Part shown: one piece after another, positions 1 through 8,445 of the stretch
Layout of the letters: every line of letters starts with the position of its first letter
Position numbering within the stretch: position 1 is the first letter of the stretch
Assembly (NCBI GenBank): GCA_002284615.2
Contig: MU069678.1
Location: 113,273-129,327 of the forward strand
From: Dunaliella salina
Taxonomy: Eukaryota > Chlorophyta > Chlorophyceae > Chlamydomonadales > Dunaliellaceae
Length of the DNA: 16,055 nt
Direction of reading: 5' to 3'
The notes under the pieces: model-generated
Told to the model about the DNA's origin: nothing
Seen by the model: only the letters and a program-made list of their open reading frames with translations
Databases searched by the model: none
Position numbers and translations under genes: made by a program

Positions 1-400
1 GAGGTGGTTAAGTTGTGAATTTTTGTGTGTCCACATCCCCGGCATCATCATGCCCTGGTCTTAGAGTTTGGCGGAAGCAGCAGCAGCATGGATGTCCATG
101 GCTTTGGGCTTGCAGTTGGGCAAAAGCGCCACATTGGGCCAAGCCATGCACACCCATGCTGCTGCTGCTTCCTCCAGATTGCAAGCCCATGCCCTGCGCT
201 CAGAATTTGGAGGAAACAAACTCTGAGGCAGAGGGGAGGGGGGGAGGAGGGGTTCATCTTGTGTTGTGGACTTCCGTGTGTCCACATCCCCAGCATTATC
301 TGCATCACCAAAACCATGCATATCCATGCTGCTGCTGCTACTGCGGCTTTCTCCGAAGTGCAAGCCCACGTGCATGGGCATGCAAGATTTTCCACGGAAG
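1..400. repeat. Three-copy CTG/CAG-rich module, one copy inverted
   Basis: A module of about 55 bases (CCAAGCCATG, a short spacer, ATCCATGCTGCTGCTGCT, then a segment ending in GCAAGCCC) occurs three times: on the plus strand near 139-190 and 304-365, and inverted near 61-113. A second motif, GTGTGTCCACATCCCC, occurs at about 27-42 and 277-292. All six frames are fairly open here, which reflects the low-complexity CTG and GGAG composition and not a gene. The region lies upstream of a splice acceptor, so it is probably intronic. I recognise no protein or repeat family in it. Confidence 0.6.
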
Positions 401-605
401 CCGGAGAGCCAGGGCCGGTACCCTACTTTTGGACTTCTCTGGTGACACAGTCCTGAGATCTTTAAAGGTGTAGGTGTCTGAATCTACCCTGAAGCCGAAG
501 TGCGCTTCATGGTTCGCTCCTGATCACATATGGTCAGCTCCCCACATGCTGGGCCTCATCCTTGTGCATTTGTCCAAGTTTTCATGCATATGACGCGCGC
601 ACGCG

Positions 606-621
<16 letters not shown>

Positions 622-699
<78 letters not shown>

Positions 700-720
700 T
701 GCACGCACACACGCACACGC
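622..720. repeat. (CA)n microsatellite
   Basis: An uninterrupted CA tract covers 622-696 (about 37 units). It is flanked by imperfect CG/CA-alternating sequence from about 595 to 720. The tract sits inside the presumed last intron, about 34 bases from the splice acceptor at 730. Polypeptides of Thr-His or Val-Cys repeats read from it are artefacts. Confidence 0.97.
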
Positions 721-730
721 TCGCTCGTAG

Positions 731-865
731 GCTGTTTATGAGCTGTACAACATCACACCAACCCAGCAGCCAGATGAGGACAAGCTGTCCAAAATCGTCA
801 TTATCGGACGTAACCTCAACAAGCAAGCCTTGACAGAGTGGTTTGCACAAACCCAGGCAGGCTAA
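731..865 (+). CDS. C-terminal exon of a CobW/G3E-family GTPase (CobW_C domain)
   Basis: From the AG at 729-730 the plus strand is open for 44 codons to a TAA at 863-865. The peptide starts AVYELYNITPTQ and contains KIVIIGRNLNKQAL. The pattern (Q)AVyeLYdi ... IGRNLd..aL is the hallmark of the CobW C-terminal domain, which closes many CobW/ZNG1-like metal-chaperone GTPases. These proteins use GTP hydrolysis to deliver a metal such as zinc or cobalt to client enzymes. Only the last domain strand and helix are present. The GTPase core (Walker A, CxCC) must lie in exons left of the window. The exon opens in phase 0 straight after the acceptor TCGTAG. The acceptor lacks a good pyrimidine tract, because a CA microsatellite fills the intron end. 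No other host gene is recognisable. The family call is firm; whether the locus is intact is unknown. Confidence 0.8.
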   Translation, partial: AVYELYNITPTQQPDEDKLSKIVIIGRNLNKQALTEWFAQTQAG

Positions 866-1640
866 TGTATGTTACGATGGCAGCACACTGATCGACACGT
901 TCAAGAATCCCTCCTCTTGCTGCGAGTTTTTTCAGCTCTTCATTCAGGCAAGCCAGCAGCTTCACAGGAGAGTGAGCTGCTTGTGGCCAAATTCTTTGCT
1001 TGGTTCAAGTAGAAACGATTAATGGATGTGCCTTGATTTCATTTTGGGTAATGCTCATCAAACTTTTCCCATTCTTTTGTTCAGAAAAAAGCGCGTGCGA
1101 TCGTGACGTGTTCGTACATGCAACAGTTGCCTTGCCTTGCTGTGGTGCGCAATGCGGAGGCATTTCGGGAGTGGCAATTGAACTTATATTGTTGCACATG
1201 TATAGTGATGTTTTTGCTAATGACTTTGGACAAGGGCTAAGGGCTGGGATTGGCAGGTGGAAGATGGAAAGGAAGCACCTGGTAGTGCTTGCTCTGTCAT
1301 GTGCGTGCATGTCAGTGTGGGCTTGTCTAAACGCCTGGATGCTGACATTTCATGTTTACAGGCCCGTATGTTTTATTGTGTGCCTCCTCTTCTTTGGATC
1401 TGGATTCATCCTTATTATTAATTGTGAGGTGATGGCATCTGATGACCCATTGCCTAAGGATGTCATTGGCAATCCTCCTGGCAGCTAGATGTTGTTGGCG
1501 CAACAGTCGTGTTTTGTTCAGCAGGTATTTCACACTCACAAGGACATGGTGCTCACAGAAGAAATTGGATGGAAGATTTGCATGAGCCAGCAAGTGGTTT
1601 ACAAAGGTGGTCCTACCGCCTATTCTCTGCTGTGTTGGTA
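866..1640. other. Probable 3' UTR / intergenic stretch, no gene recognised
   Basis: The stretch after the CobW stop codon holds no recognisable domain. A plus-strand frame stays open from about 1000 to 1488 with hydrophobic segments, but it starts at a TTG, resembles no family I know, and overlaps an open minus-strand frame. Long 3' UTRs occur in several eukaryotic lineages, so this could be the transcript tail of the CobW gene. No clear polyadenylation signal stands out. Confidence 0.4.
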
Positions 1641-1649
1641 AAACAAACG

Positions 1650-1738
1650 GACACAAAGGAAAGAATGGGAAAGGAAAGGTAGTGAGGGAAACGAAAAAAA
1701 GAATGACATATGCAGAGAAAATGCTCTGCCTGCATCAA
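1650..1738 (-). repeat. Very short LINE 3' tail remnant (B type)
   Basis: The plus strand reads an A/G-rich run, then GCAGAGAAAATGCTCTGCCTGCATC. This resembles the terminal block of the B-type LINE tails elsewhere in the window (GCAGAGAAACTCTCCCTGCATC near 13140). It is read as a minus-strand, strongly 5'-truncated insertion next to the larger family I element. The call rests on a short match only. Confidence 0.4.
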
Positions 1739-2917
1739 GAAAGAAAAGAAAGAAAATGAAAAACTACATGGGCGGAGGAACTTTCCCTACACCAGTTAAG
1801 GAGAGGGAGACACATTGGCTCAAAATAGCTGTGAGTCCCCTCAAGGTTTACAAGGGTTACAAGGGTTACAAGGAGTTGGCCTACAGCCCGAGAATCTGGC
1901 TGATCGGCTGCTGGTGAAACATTCTCAACCAGCATCAAAAATTGAATCCAATTCCGACAAAAATTTCGAAAACCTGCACGAGTCTTGATTCAGAAAAGCA
2001 ATGACTTCAAGATCAGTTAAACAATGGAACCTCTCCAAAAAGGGAATTAAGTCAGTGTTTGGGAGCTGGGCAAAAATGTGAAATGGTCTGAAGAGATCAA
2101 TAAACAGGTCCTTATATTTTCTCCGCAGCTCACACACTTCAAAGTGCTTGCACATCAGCACAATCACACTTGTCGCAAATGTTTGATCCACCGTGCCATT
2201 TACAAGACTCGACCTTTAAGCAGTGAGCCAAAGTCTAAACCTGCTCACATTCCTCATGACTCCTTTGTCCAGACCTCTAAATAAGTAAGATGGAGTACAA
2301 AAAGGAGTGTGTTTTGTTTGATTCAAAGGCATCCCAAACCAATGATGGTAAGTCACTGCTTTCTTGTTCACCGTCCGCGGATTTAGAGTACCCGCATCTC
2401 TCCAAACCTTTTGCTGCCTGTATCTCAAATCACAAATGAATTCCTACATGGGGATCTTGGAAGCACTCAGCATCCTTTGCTTAAACATGTCCTCTGAGCG
2501 CATGCCACTAAAGGCTGAAGACACATGAGCAGACCAACAAGCCTCATCCCTATTAGCAAGGTTTAAATCTGCTTTCAGAACCCTGCGTAATGTCTCACTG
2601 TTTGAGTTAAGCATACTGTTAAAAAACTTGACAGTGGCCCTGAACCAATAGAACTGTAGAGGCTCTTGGCCACACTCTCTCAGCACTGGCCAGATTGTGG
2701 CAGAGCTCTTCACACCTAGAAACCGCCTTAAGGAGCACAATTGCTTTTTTTGTAATTGGTTCTTGAATTCGCTGCCTTCACTTAAATATCCTGTTCCCCA
2801 CACTTGGCACGCATGCATTCCAGCCGGAATACCATACGCTTTAGATAGCCAAATTAAAGCGTGTGGCCTATCCCTAAGCTCATGCCCACGCACAAACTCT
2901 CTAATCCTTTGCTGCGC
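1739..2917 (-). pseudogene. LINE family I, 3' part: post-RT region, C-terminal zinc motif and 3' UTR
   Basis: The minus strand encodes, in shifting frames, the part of a LINE ORF2 after the polymerase. At 2893-2444 it has the block RPHALIWLSKAYGIPAGMHACQ followed by VLRECGQEPLQFYWFRAT. At 2428-2216 it has VWRDA and VMRNVSRFRL. At about 2210-1925 it has a CDKC...HFEVC zinc-binding pattern followed by LRRKYKDLF. The order is what one expects from thumb to C-terminus. Frames change near 2435 and 2180, so the copy is dead. The 3' UTR covers about 1924-1766. It contains the 9-base GTAACCCTT minisatellite and ends in a T/C-rich tail at about 1739-1765. The 5' end is cut off at about 2917, against another LINE tail. 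Catalytic RT motifs are missing from this copy. Confidence 0.8.
1843..1873. repeat. 9-bp minisatellite in LINE 3' UTR
   Basis: The unit AAGGGTTAC (or AAGGTTTAC) is repeated about 3.4 times. Related shorter runs occur at 2920-2937 (two units) and 3282-3291 (one unit), always in the same position of family I tails. The reverse strand contains TAACCCT, which superficially resembles telomeric repeat, but the spacing is 9 bases. Confidence 0.8.
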
Positions 2918-3180
2918 TCAAGGTTTACAAGGTTTACGAGGGAACATAACCTTCAGCCAGAAAGTTTGGCTGCTCGATGTGGTGAAAGAAATACATAAGT
3001 CCAGAGATGAAGCGATAAGTCTGAGTATCTTGGTTTTGAAAAAAAACGAGCTACATTCAGAGAGCAGGCATCAGAATAAAAAGAAAGATCCTGTATCATC
3101 TGACACTACTCTGTGCGTCCCCTCAACCACAAGGTATGTGACAGAAGAGGCTTACAGTGATCTAGAGGGTTACTAGAAGC
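2918..3180 (-). repeat. Truncated LINE fragments (family I C-terminus and UTR; small family II end)
   Basis: On the minus strand, 3050-2920 can be read as a family I C-terminus (QNQDTQTYRFISGL), followed by the same UTR and minisatellite seen at 1925-1840. Adjacent, at about 3175-3105, is a decayed family II end (ASSNPLD, compare ASGNPPDPH) with B-type UTR (ACCTTGTGGTTGAGGGGACGCACAG). Part of this block recurs at about 3281-3470 and again near 8204-8262. Nothing here is intact. Confidence 0.6.
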
Positions 3181-3199
3181 TGGCTGTGAATGGTACTTT

Positions 3200-3475
3200 G
3201 CGTGTCTAGTCATTACAGGTAAGGTTACATCAGCGCAGGGAACGAAGACGCATTGACTCAAAAGAGCCAAGTGTATCCTTCAGGTTTACAAGGGAAACTA
3301 ACCTTCAGCCAGATAGTTTGGCCGCTCGGCGTGTTGAAAGAAAAGCACAAGTTCGGAGATGACTGATAAATCTCAGTATCTTGGTTTTGGAAAAATAGAA
3401 ATATATCCTAAGGACAGGCATCAGGAAATAGAAAGGGCCTGTATAATCTAACACTTCTCTGCATGCAGGAAAGGT
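3200..3475 (-). repeat. Second family I LINE tail fragment
   Basis: Positions 3281-3470 repeat 2924-3110 with many substitutions. Shared anchors on the plus strand are ACCTTCAGCCAGA.AGTTTGGC, AGTATCTTGGTTTTG and CTGTAT.ATCT. Its UTR (about 3290-3210) carries a decayed version of the GAGCCAATGTGTCTCC block found in other B-type tails. It is a minus-strand relic, 5'-truncated. Confidence 0.6.
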
Positions 3476-3685
3476 GTACCCCTAAGATGTGCATACTTTC
3501 TTTTAAGACGACAGAGGAAGCTGCAAGAACAGAGGAACATAACATGTCTTCCATCCTGCCATTGTTCTGAAGTACATGAATCACATTGAGGTGCATGTCC
3601 ATGCTAGTTAGAATTTTCGACTCAAAGTCTGTGGGAGTGCAACCAGAAGCAAGTGACATTTCTTTGCATATTAATTGATTCCCTG

Positions 3686-3773
3686 TGTAATGTAATGTAA
3701 TGTAATGTAATGTAATGTAATGTAATGTAATGTAATGTAATGTAATGTAATGTAATGTAATGTAATGTAATGT
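3686..3773. repeat. (TGTAA)17 pentanucleotide array
   Basis: The array has seventeen perfect TGTAA units followed by TGT, with no interruption. Read on the minus strand it gives a repeating LHYIT peptide, which is an artefact of the 5-base unit. The lack of mutations suggests recent expansion. It separates two stretches of unassigned sequence. Confidence 0.97.
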
Positions 3774-4340
3774 TTCTCTGCACGTGCCAACCCAACTCCA
3801 GTTATAAATACCTAGGAGTATGGAGAGGCTTGCCAAAAGCAGAATTATGCCTGAAGGGAAGCGCTGCCCAATTGTGGTACTTGGCTAACTTGTTCAAATG
3901 ACCACCATGTTCTGCCTGATCCTCAGTTGGCCACGCGCTCCTATGCCTCTTACGGAAATCAACCGCAAAAACTTTTACCCCAATAGGCTGGCCTGCGTAA
4001 ACGCAATGTGTGAAGCAGTTGCGTCTGCCCCATTTCTCAAAGATATGAACTCTGATTTCCTAGAAATACTACTCATGTCAGTATTTGCTATGCGAACCTT
4101 GCGGAAAGTTATGCTGTAGCAGGCCTGGGAGGCTTTATAAAGTCTGACAGCAGCTCAAAACCGATAAAATTGCAGCGCTTCAAACCCGCATGCATGCAGC
4201 ACGGACCAACTTGGTGCAGTCTTTTCAACTCCAAGGACACGGTTCAATAAACACAAGTGAACAGTCTGCAATGGATGGGCAAGCCATCTCAGCTCCTGGC
4301 CTCACAATCCTAGTACCCCAAACTTGTCTAGCATACATGG
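3774..4340. other. Unassigned stretch with a weak RT-like motif
   Basis: The plus strand at 3803-3820 encodes YKYLGV. This pattern marks the end of the palm domain in many reverse transcriptases, so this may be a plus-strand LINE relic. The downstream frame is broken by several stops, and I could not recognise further RT or thumb motifs. A plus-strand frame open at 3898-4119 has no recognisable domain. Confidence 0.3.
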
Positions 4341-4346
4341 TGTCCT

Positions 4347-4735
4347 GAGAAAAAGAAAGAAAAGAAAAACTACGCAGGCAGTGAAAACACTCCCCACATC
4401 AATTAGGGAAAAGGGGATACCTAGGGCCAAGGCACCGTGTATCCTCTTCACCAAGAGAAAGCAGAAGAAAGAAGACAGTAAGGATCAGGTGGGTTACTAG
4501 CAGTACCCCGTGCCTGACCTTGTTGAGAGTTGATAAAGGTTTTCTCAAGAGCGCGTTTGGTGCTGGCGAGTTTGTAAGCATACAGGACAGAGTGAGCATG
4601 TAGCTTCTGGCTTCAAGCTTGGTGGCCTTGAAAGTGTCAAGACCAAGCTCCTTAAGAGGCTCCAATGTGTGTGGGGTGTAGATGATTCCTCCCACACCTA
4701 ACAGGATAGTATGGAGGGTGACTTGAGCTGAGGCT
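4347..4735 (-). pseudogene. LINE family II, truncated C-terminus plus B-type 3' UTR
   Basis: The minus strand from about 4720 encodes GGIIYTPHTLEPLKELGLD, matching GGSIYTEHTLKQFKQLGLD at the end of the nuclease-like domain of the copy near 13400. In another frame it ends QARGTASNPPDP, matching the family II terminus ASGNPPDPH. The UTR follows and ends in a CTTTT-rich tail at about 4347-4365. At least one frameshift separates the two parts, and the stop codon is lost. It is a 5'-truncated insertion. Confidence 0.8.
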
Positions 4736-4869
4736 CTAGAAAGATGACGGCAAAAGTCCCGATTACTGAGTTGCTATTTTCTCAGTGTTTTCCTGATCAA
4801 AAGAGCTGAGCAGCCAAACTCAATGGCTGAAGGCTTGATTCCCATTGTATCCTTGTAACCTTATAACCT

Positions 4870-5268
4870 TGTCTAGCATACTTGCATGCAGGAATAATAT
4901 ATGTCTGAGTCAGCCAAAGCACGGCATGAGGCCTACCTGCCAGCTTATAGTCACCCGCAAGTTGCCTAACACGACGACATCCACCCAAATACTTGAATGA
5001 CTCAGATCAAACAAGCTACTCTTCAAGCGTGAAAGTGGGAGTATTTGTTCCCTTCGAGTCAAAGTGCACCACCTCTGACTTTGAAACATTGATGATTAAT
5101 CCCTTCCTCTATACATACCCATGCAATCTGTTCAGAAATCTGTTCAGCACGAGCTGGAGCTCATTAGGATCTTTGGCGGTAAGGCAGAGGTTATCTGCAT
5201 ACAACATATGTGTCACTCGGGTGTCACTTGCACCTGTGACTGTGGTAGGACAGCCTTGCTTTACCTGT
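4870..5268 (-). pseudogene. LINE family I reverse transcriptase fragment (palm motif C to thumb)
   Basis: The minus strand encodes HMLYADNLCLTAKDPNELQ, the RT catalytic box, at about 5207-5150. The canonical YADD is changed to YADN (5190-5201). It is followed by RKGLIINVSKSEVVHF and then SFKYLGG near 4995-4981, in the order of palm motifs C, D and E. Downstream is RPHAVLWLTQTYIIPACKYA, homologous to the thumb entry of the family I copy at about 2870. Several in-frame stops, and the loss of the second catalytic Asp, show it is dead. It supplies the polymerase piece that the 1739-2917 copy lacks. The two may be parts of one rearranged insertion or separate insertions. Confidence 0.8.
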
Positions 5269-5327
5269 CATGCAAGATTGTCGTCCTTTACATTTCACTG
5301 ACCTGGCAGCACACAGCACTACCCCCC

Positions 5328-5381
5328 TAATTCTTAGCAGATGGACGGAGGACACAAACGAAGTACAGATGCTAAGAATTA
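5328..5381. repeat. Perfect 12-bp inverted repeat
   Basis: TAATTCTTAGCA (5328-5339) and TGCTAAGAATTA (5370-5381) are perfect reverse complements separated by 30 bases. They could form a cruciform or RNA hairpin, or mark the termini of a tiny element. Nothing coding lies inside. Confidence 0.7.
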
Positions 5382-5800
5382 TCAAGTAAATGTCTCAATG
5401 CCTAGGATGAAATGGTTGACAGGTCAGTGAGCAAGCAGGCAGGCATGAACAAATCTAGGATATGTTTCGCGATGACCAGACTCTGAATGGTTGGAGGCAC
5501 TATAGGTTTTGCTCAAAGATTAGTACCCCTCAATCAGCTCAAATTGCCTGCACAACTTTTTAAGAGTTCTCAGCCAGAATCACTGGTACACATTCAGAAG
5601 CACTAGTACACATCAAGACAACCCCCAGCAGCATATTTCACACATTTCTAGATGCCAGAAAACACCATCCATCTCACTCATAATTTCCCTCTAGCATTTA
5701 TGCTTGCTGCTCGCTTCCTATGCCACTGCACAGCTGGCTCCGAAGTTCTCCAGACCACAAATGCCCCCAGGATGCGCGCCCCCGAAAGTGGGTAAAGTTG
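5382..5800. other. No recognisable gene
   Basis: I see no conserved domain or RNA here. The only structure is a small imperfect direct repeat, CACTGGTACACAT / CACTAGTACACAT, near 5580-5615. Confidence 0.4.
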
Positions 5801-5812
5801 CCAATCAAAGTG

Positions 5813-6082
5813 AGAAAGTCAGTGTCAAAAAAGGAAGAGGAAAAGGAAAAGCTACGCGAGCTGGACCGGCCCCCAAGCATCACGGAAGGAACAACTTTGC
5901 TGCAAACAGCGTAATGAACCTCCAAAGGTCCGCCCACCCGGGCTCGAACCCGGACCTCCTCCGTCGCTGAAGGCTCCCGAGAGAGGCGCAACTGCTGGAC
6001 CACACAGATTCCACGATCCCTTGGCTTTCGGGGATCCCTGGTCGAGGCGTTAGTGCCAACTCGGCCAAGAAATTTCAAAATT
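5813..6082 (-). mobile_element. tRNA-derived SINE with LINE-like 3' tail
   Basis: On the minus strand, a pol III A-box-like TGGCCGAGTTGG (complement of 6056-6067) is followed by a second A-box-like TGGTCCAGCAGTTG (5989-6002) and a near-perfect B box, GGTTCGAGCCC (5940-5950). This looks like two tRNA-like heads in tandem, the first resembling a serine tRNA. The acceptor and T-stem pairing is imperfect, so it is not a working tRNA. A unique body leads to GCGTAGCTTTTCC and a T/C-rich tail (5856-5827), which matches the terminal block of the LINE tails in this window. A possible imperfect target-site duplication is CAATCAAAGTG (5802-5812) and CAATCAAGTG (6083-6092); about 14 extra bases beside the tail make it uncertain. 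Confidence 0.72.
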
Positions 6083-6595
6083 CAATCAAGTGGTTGGCGT
6101 CAATAATCTCCTGCATGAGACAGAGCTTCAAGGAGAGGCAATAGTGACTTCTGAAAGGGCCAGTAAGTCAGCAGCACAACAAAGCCAATCAGTTGCTGCA
6201 GTTCAAAGCAGATGAACCAACAACTTAACCTGTTCAGCCCCATCTCTTCGATTTGTAGCGACTCTGCGAGCTCAAACAGACTCAGAAGAAGGTTAAAGCA
6301 GTTCAGATGTGCTGCACTGGTTATGCTATGTTGGATCATGAAAAATGCTTGTGCGTTCCAGCAAAGATACAGCAGCCTTGGTGTTCCTCTTCCCAATCCA
6401 GGATACCGCAGCAATCTAGCAATGACAATAATATGGCGTGACATACCCCTAGTTTAGGATGTGCATGGGCTCTCTTACATCCATCCACCAACACCCATTC
6501 ATCATTGTTGCAAATGTTTCTTAAAACATTCAGTAGGCAGGTTGGCATGCATGCGCACACTAAATGTACCCTTCATATCAAATTCAAGGAAGTGA
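6083..6595. other. No recognisable gene
   Basis: Minus-strand frames at about 6444-6100 and 6560-6336 are open but resemble no family I know and show no motifs. This may be older repeat or intergenic sequence. Confidence 0.35.
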
Positions 6596-6648
6596 TAAAC
6601 CAATGAGGATCTGGAGGACTACTGGAAGCACCTGGCTCTAGAATCCGA
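6596..6648 (-). repeat. Family II LINE C-terminal scrap
   Basis: The minus strand encodes LEPGASSSPPDPH followed by TGG, where the intact copy near 13240 has a TAG stop (LEPGASGNPPDPH-stop). It is a short relic of the same terminus. Confidence 0.65.
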
Positions 6649-6848
6649 CTGGTTTTCTTGTGCTCAACAGGCGCCTGACATTGAGAAGATTGTGGAGGGA
6701 AGAAATTAGCTCAACAAACAAATTAAAGCAAGTTTGGCCAGAAAAGGAAGACACGAACATTCAGTACCACTAATGACTGTAAGGGGGCCTACCTAAAGCA
6801 AATCCGAGGGGTTTGGCCTCCACGCCTGAATGTATCCGCTCTAGCTCT

Positions 6849-7085
6849 GAAAGAAAAGAGAAACTACACAGGCAGTGGATACACTCCCCGTATCCATTAA
6901 GGAAAAGAGGATACCTTGGGCCAATGCATTGTGTATTCCCTTCACCAAGAGAGAAAATGAAGAAAAAATGACAGTGGGGATCAGGAGGGTTACTGGCAGT
7001 AGCCCGTGCCTGACTTTGTTGGTGAGAGCTGAAAGAAGTCTTCTCTAGAGCTCGTCTGGTACTGGCAAGTTCGTTAGCGCACTGG
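6849..7085 (-). pseudogene. LINE family II, truncated end with B-type tail
   Basis: The minus strand encodes VQCANELASTRRALE and, further on, QARATASNPPDPH, matching VQYAHKLVTTRRAIE...ASGNPPDPH in the copy near 13300. The stop codon is lost. The B-type UTR follows and ends in a CTTTT-rich tail near 6849-6860. The insertion is cut at its 5' end at about 7085, where the A/G run of the next element begins. Confidence 0.8.
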
Positions 7086-7690
7086 ACTATAAGAAAAGAA
7101 AAAGGGAACCATTACGCAGGCAGTGAAAACACTCCCCACATCAATTAAGGAAAAGAGGATACCTTGGGCCAAGGCACCGTATATCCCCTTTACCACCTTT
7201 GGACAACATCTCTCGAAAACATCTCTCGAGCTATTCCAGACTGGTCTTTCCCAAATGGCACTGCCTCACCTGCACGGCACCAAAGCCTCCCTAATGCTAT
7301 CTTTGTGCGCCCTTTTCCAGGCAGAAAAACTTGATCCTTCCAAGACTCCCTCACAAGATAGGGGCATCAACCTCGTTGAGCTTAAATTCTGCCCTGACAT
7401 GAATCCCTTCGTCACTTTAGAACGTGTGCAGGCTCAACATTCCCACATCATAAACAGACTTAAAATAGGCAGCTTAAGAAACCCAAACAGGAATAACAAA
7501 GTGACTTTGCGCATCATCTTGATTGGTGTGGGTGGCATGATTGACAACGATTGTACAATTACACCTTTTGTAAATCTGGGCCTGACCAAACAAAAAGCTG
7601 AATTGCTAGCATCCCAGCTTGGGGACCATGCCATCTAAAGATTATCCACCATCATTGACACTAGACATGCCCTTTGCTTTCATGGGTAGG
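7086..7690. mobile_element. Family II LINE insertion with inverted 5' part (twin-priming structure)
   Basis: At 7086-7195 lies a minus-strand B-type tail (A/G run, then TACGCAGGCAGTGAAAACACTCC). At about 7196 the orientation flips, and the plus strand encodes the nuclease-like domain: LPNAIFVRP near 7290, then NLVELKFCPDMN near 7372, then IILIGVGGMID near 7517 and a decayed IIDTRHAL near 7655. The two segments meet by their 5' ends. This is the arrangement left when LINE integration primes on both target strands. In this copy the PD motif reads PN while E-L-K is retained, and a frameshift lies between them. Joining of two separate insertions is the alternative. Confidence 0.65.
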
Positions 7691-7860
7691 GTGCGGAATA
7701 TAATATTATTTTTGAAAATCTGTATTATATAATAATACAATTATATAATATTAGATCATAATATTACATAATAGAAACATACCCAAAGGTACCTGTAATG
7801 AGCATCATTTTACTATTACATAATATAAAAAATGATAATATAAATAATATTAGTTGGGAG
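7691..7860. other. AT-rich island
   Basis: About 165 bases are made of ATAAT/TATTA words with short palindromic runs, very unlike the surrounding composition. It separates the inverted LINE segment from the A-type LINE end. It may be an AT-rich insertion, an organelle-derived piece or an expanded microsatellite. No gene is visible. Confidence 0.6.
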
Positions 7861-8131
7861 CCCCTCACACTATTCATGGGGCATCTGGGAGGGGGTTTGC
7901 TGGGCGCGCGGAGGCGGCTGAGGATGGAAGGAGAGTCCGAGTGCTCAGGGGCATTGCAAGCAGCCCTCCGGATCCCCATTAGTTTTGTCTCATGCTCTCT
8001 CCTAGGTTAGTTTTGTCTAGTTTAGGTAGAGGGCCCCCTGGTGAGGCTTCTAACTTTTGTTAGGGGTTCTTCCCTTAATGCACGCGGCCTTCGGCTTGCG
8101 CAGACTTTTCTTTTCTTTTTCTTTTTCTTTT
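7861..8131 (+). pseudogene. LINE family II C-terminus with A-type 3' UTR
   Basis: The plus strand encodes LRGIASSPPDPH followed by TAG (stop ending near 7982), the same terminus as the copies at 11763 and 13240. A different UTR follows, here called type A: TTTTGTCTC, CTCTCTCCTAGG, GTTTTGTCTAGTTTAGGT, then GGTTCTTCCC and GCGCAGACTTTTC, ending in a (CTTTT)n tail at 8108-8131. The left limit is uncertain. Sequence from 7861 to about 7940 is not matched by the other copies. Confidence 0.75.
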
Positions 8132-8199
8132 TACCTTGGGAATATAACGGTAAGCGTCATTGTCTCGAGTCAGCAAGGAACGTTACACATCCTCAGGAT

Positions 8200-8264
8200 T
8201 AGTGGAGAAAACTAAAAAAGGCCTGTATCGTCTGATGGTACTCTGTGCATTTGAAGGAACCCAG
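8200..8264 (-). repeat. Short family I LINE scrap
   Basis: The plus strand GGCCTGTATCGTCTGATGG and CTCTGTGCAT match the two family I tail fragments near 3085-3115 and 3440-3465. It is too short for more. Confidence 0.45.
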
Positions 8265-8284
8265 GAAAAATTGCTATAACTCAT

Positions 8285-8445
8285 TTACATTTCAAAAAGT
8301 CAGCTGATCCATCTTGCCCCCTCTCAGGCTGCCATCATTTGGACAGCGCACTACACGTGCTCTCAGGCTGCCAAAATCATATCATCTCCAACATGAGAAC
8401 TGAACGCCATAACATTGCAGGCAGAATGATTACAAAAGTGTTCAT
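8285..8445 (+). pseudogene. LINE family II fragment with CCHC zinc knuckle
   Basis: The plus strand encodes HFKKSADPSCPLSGCHH and then HVLSGCQNHIISNMRTERH. This is close at the nucleotide level to the minus-strand copy at about 14065-13920. The zinc pattern C-x4-C-x7-H-x4-C is intact. It meets the minus-strand copy 2 tail-to-tail at about 8445, so either an inversion or an insertion in the opposite orientation took place. Confidence 0.75.

Noticed and set aside
524..850. Open frames of Thr-His and Val-Cys repeats across the CA tract
   Set aside because: These are translations of a dinucleotide microsatellite; the real coding in this interval is the CobW exon on the plus strand.
1000..1488. 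Plus-strand frame of 162 codons with hydrophobic segments
   Set aside because: It begins at TTG, shows no family resemblance, and lies in a probable 3' UTR; kept only as unassigned sequence.
1843..1873. Interstitial telomere repeat (TAACCCT on the reverse strand)
   Set aside because: The unit is 9 bases, decays between copies and always sits in the same place of a LINE UTR.
3408..3836. Minus-strand frame with LHYIT repeats
   Set aside because: The repeat is a by-product of the 5-base TGTAA unit, and no domain lies on either side.
5926..6010. A functional tRNA gene on the minus strand
   Set aside because: The B box is good, but the T stem is out of register and the 5' acceptor strand does not pair with the 3' strand; a SINE head explains it better.
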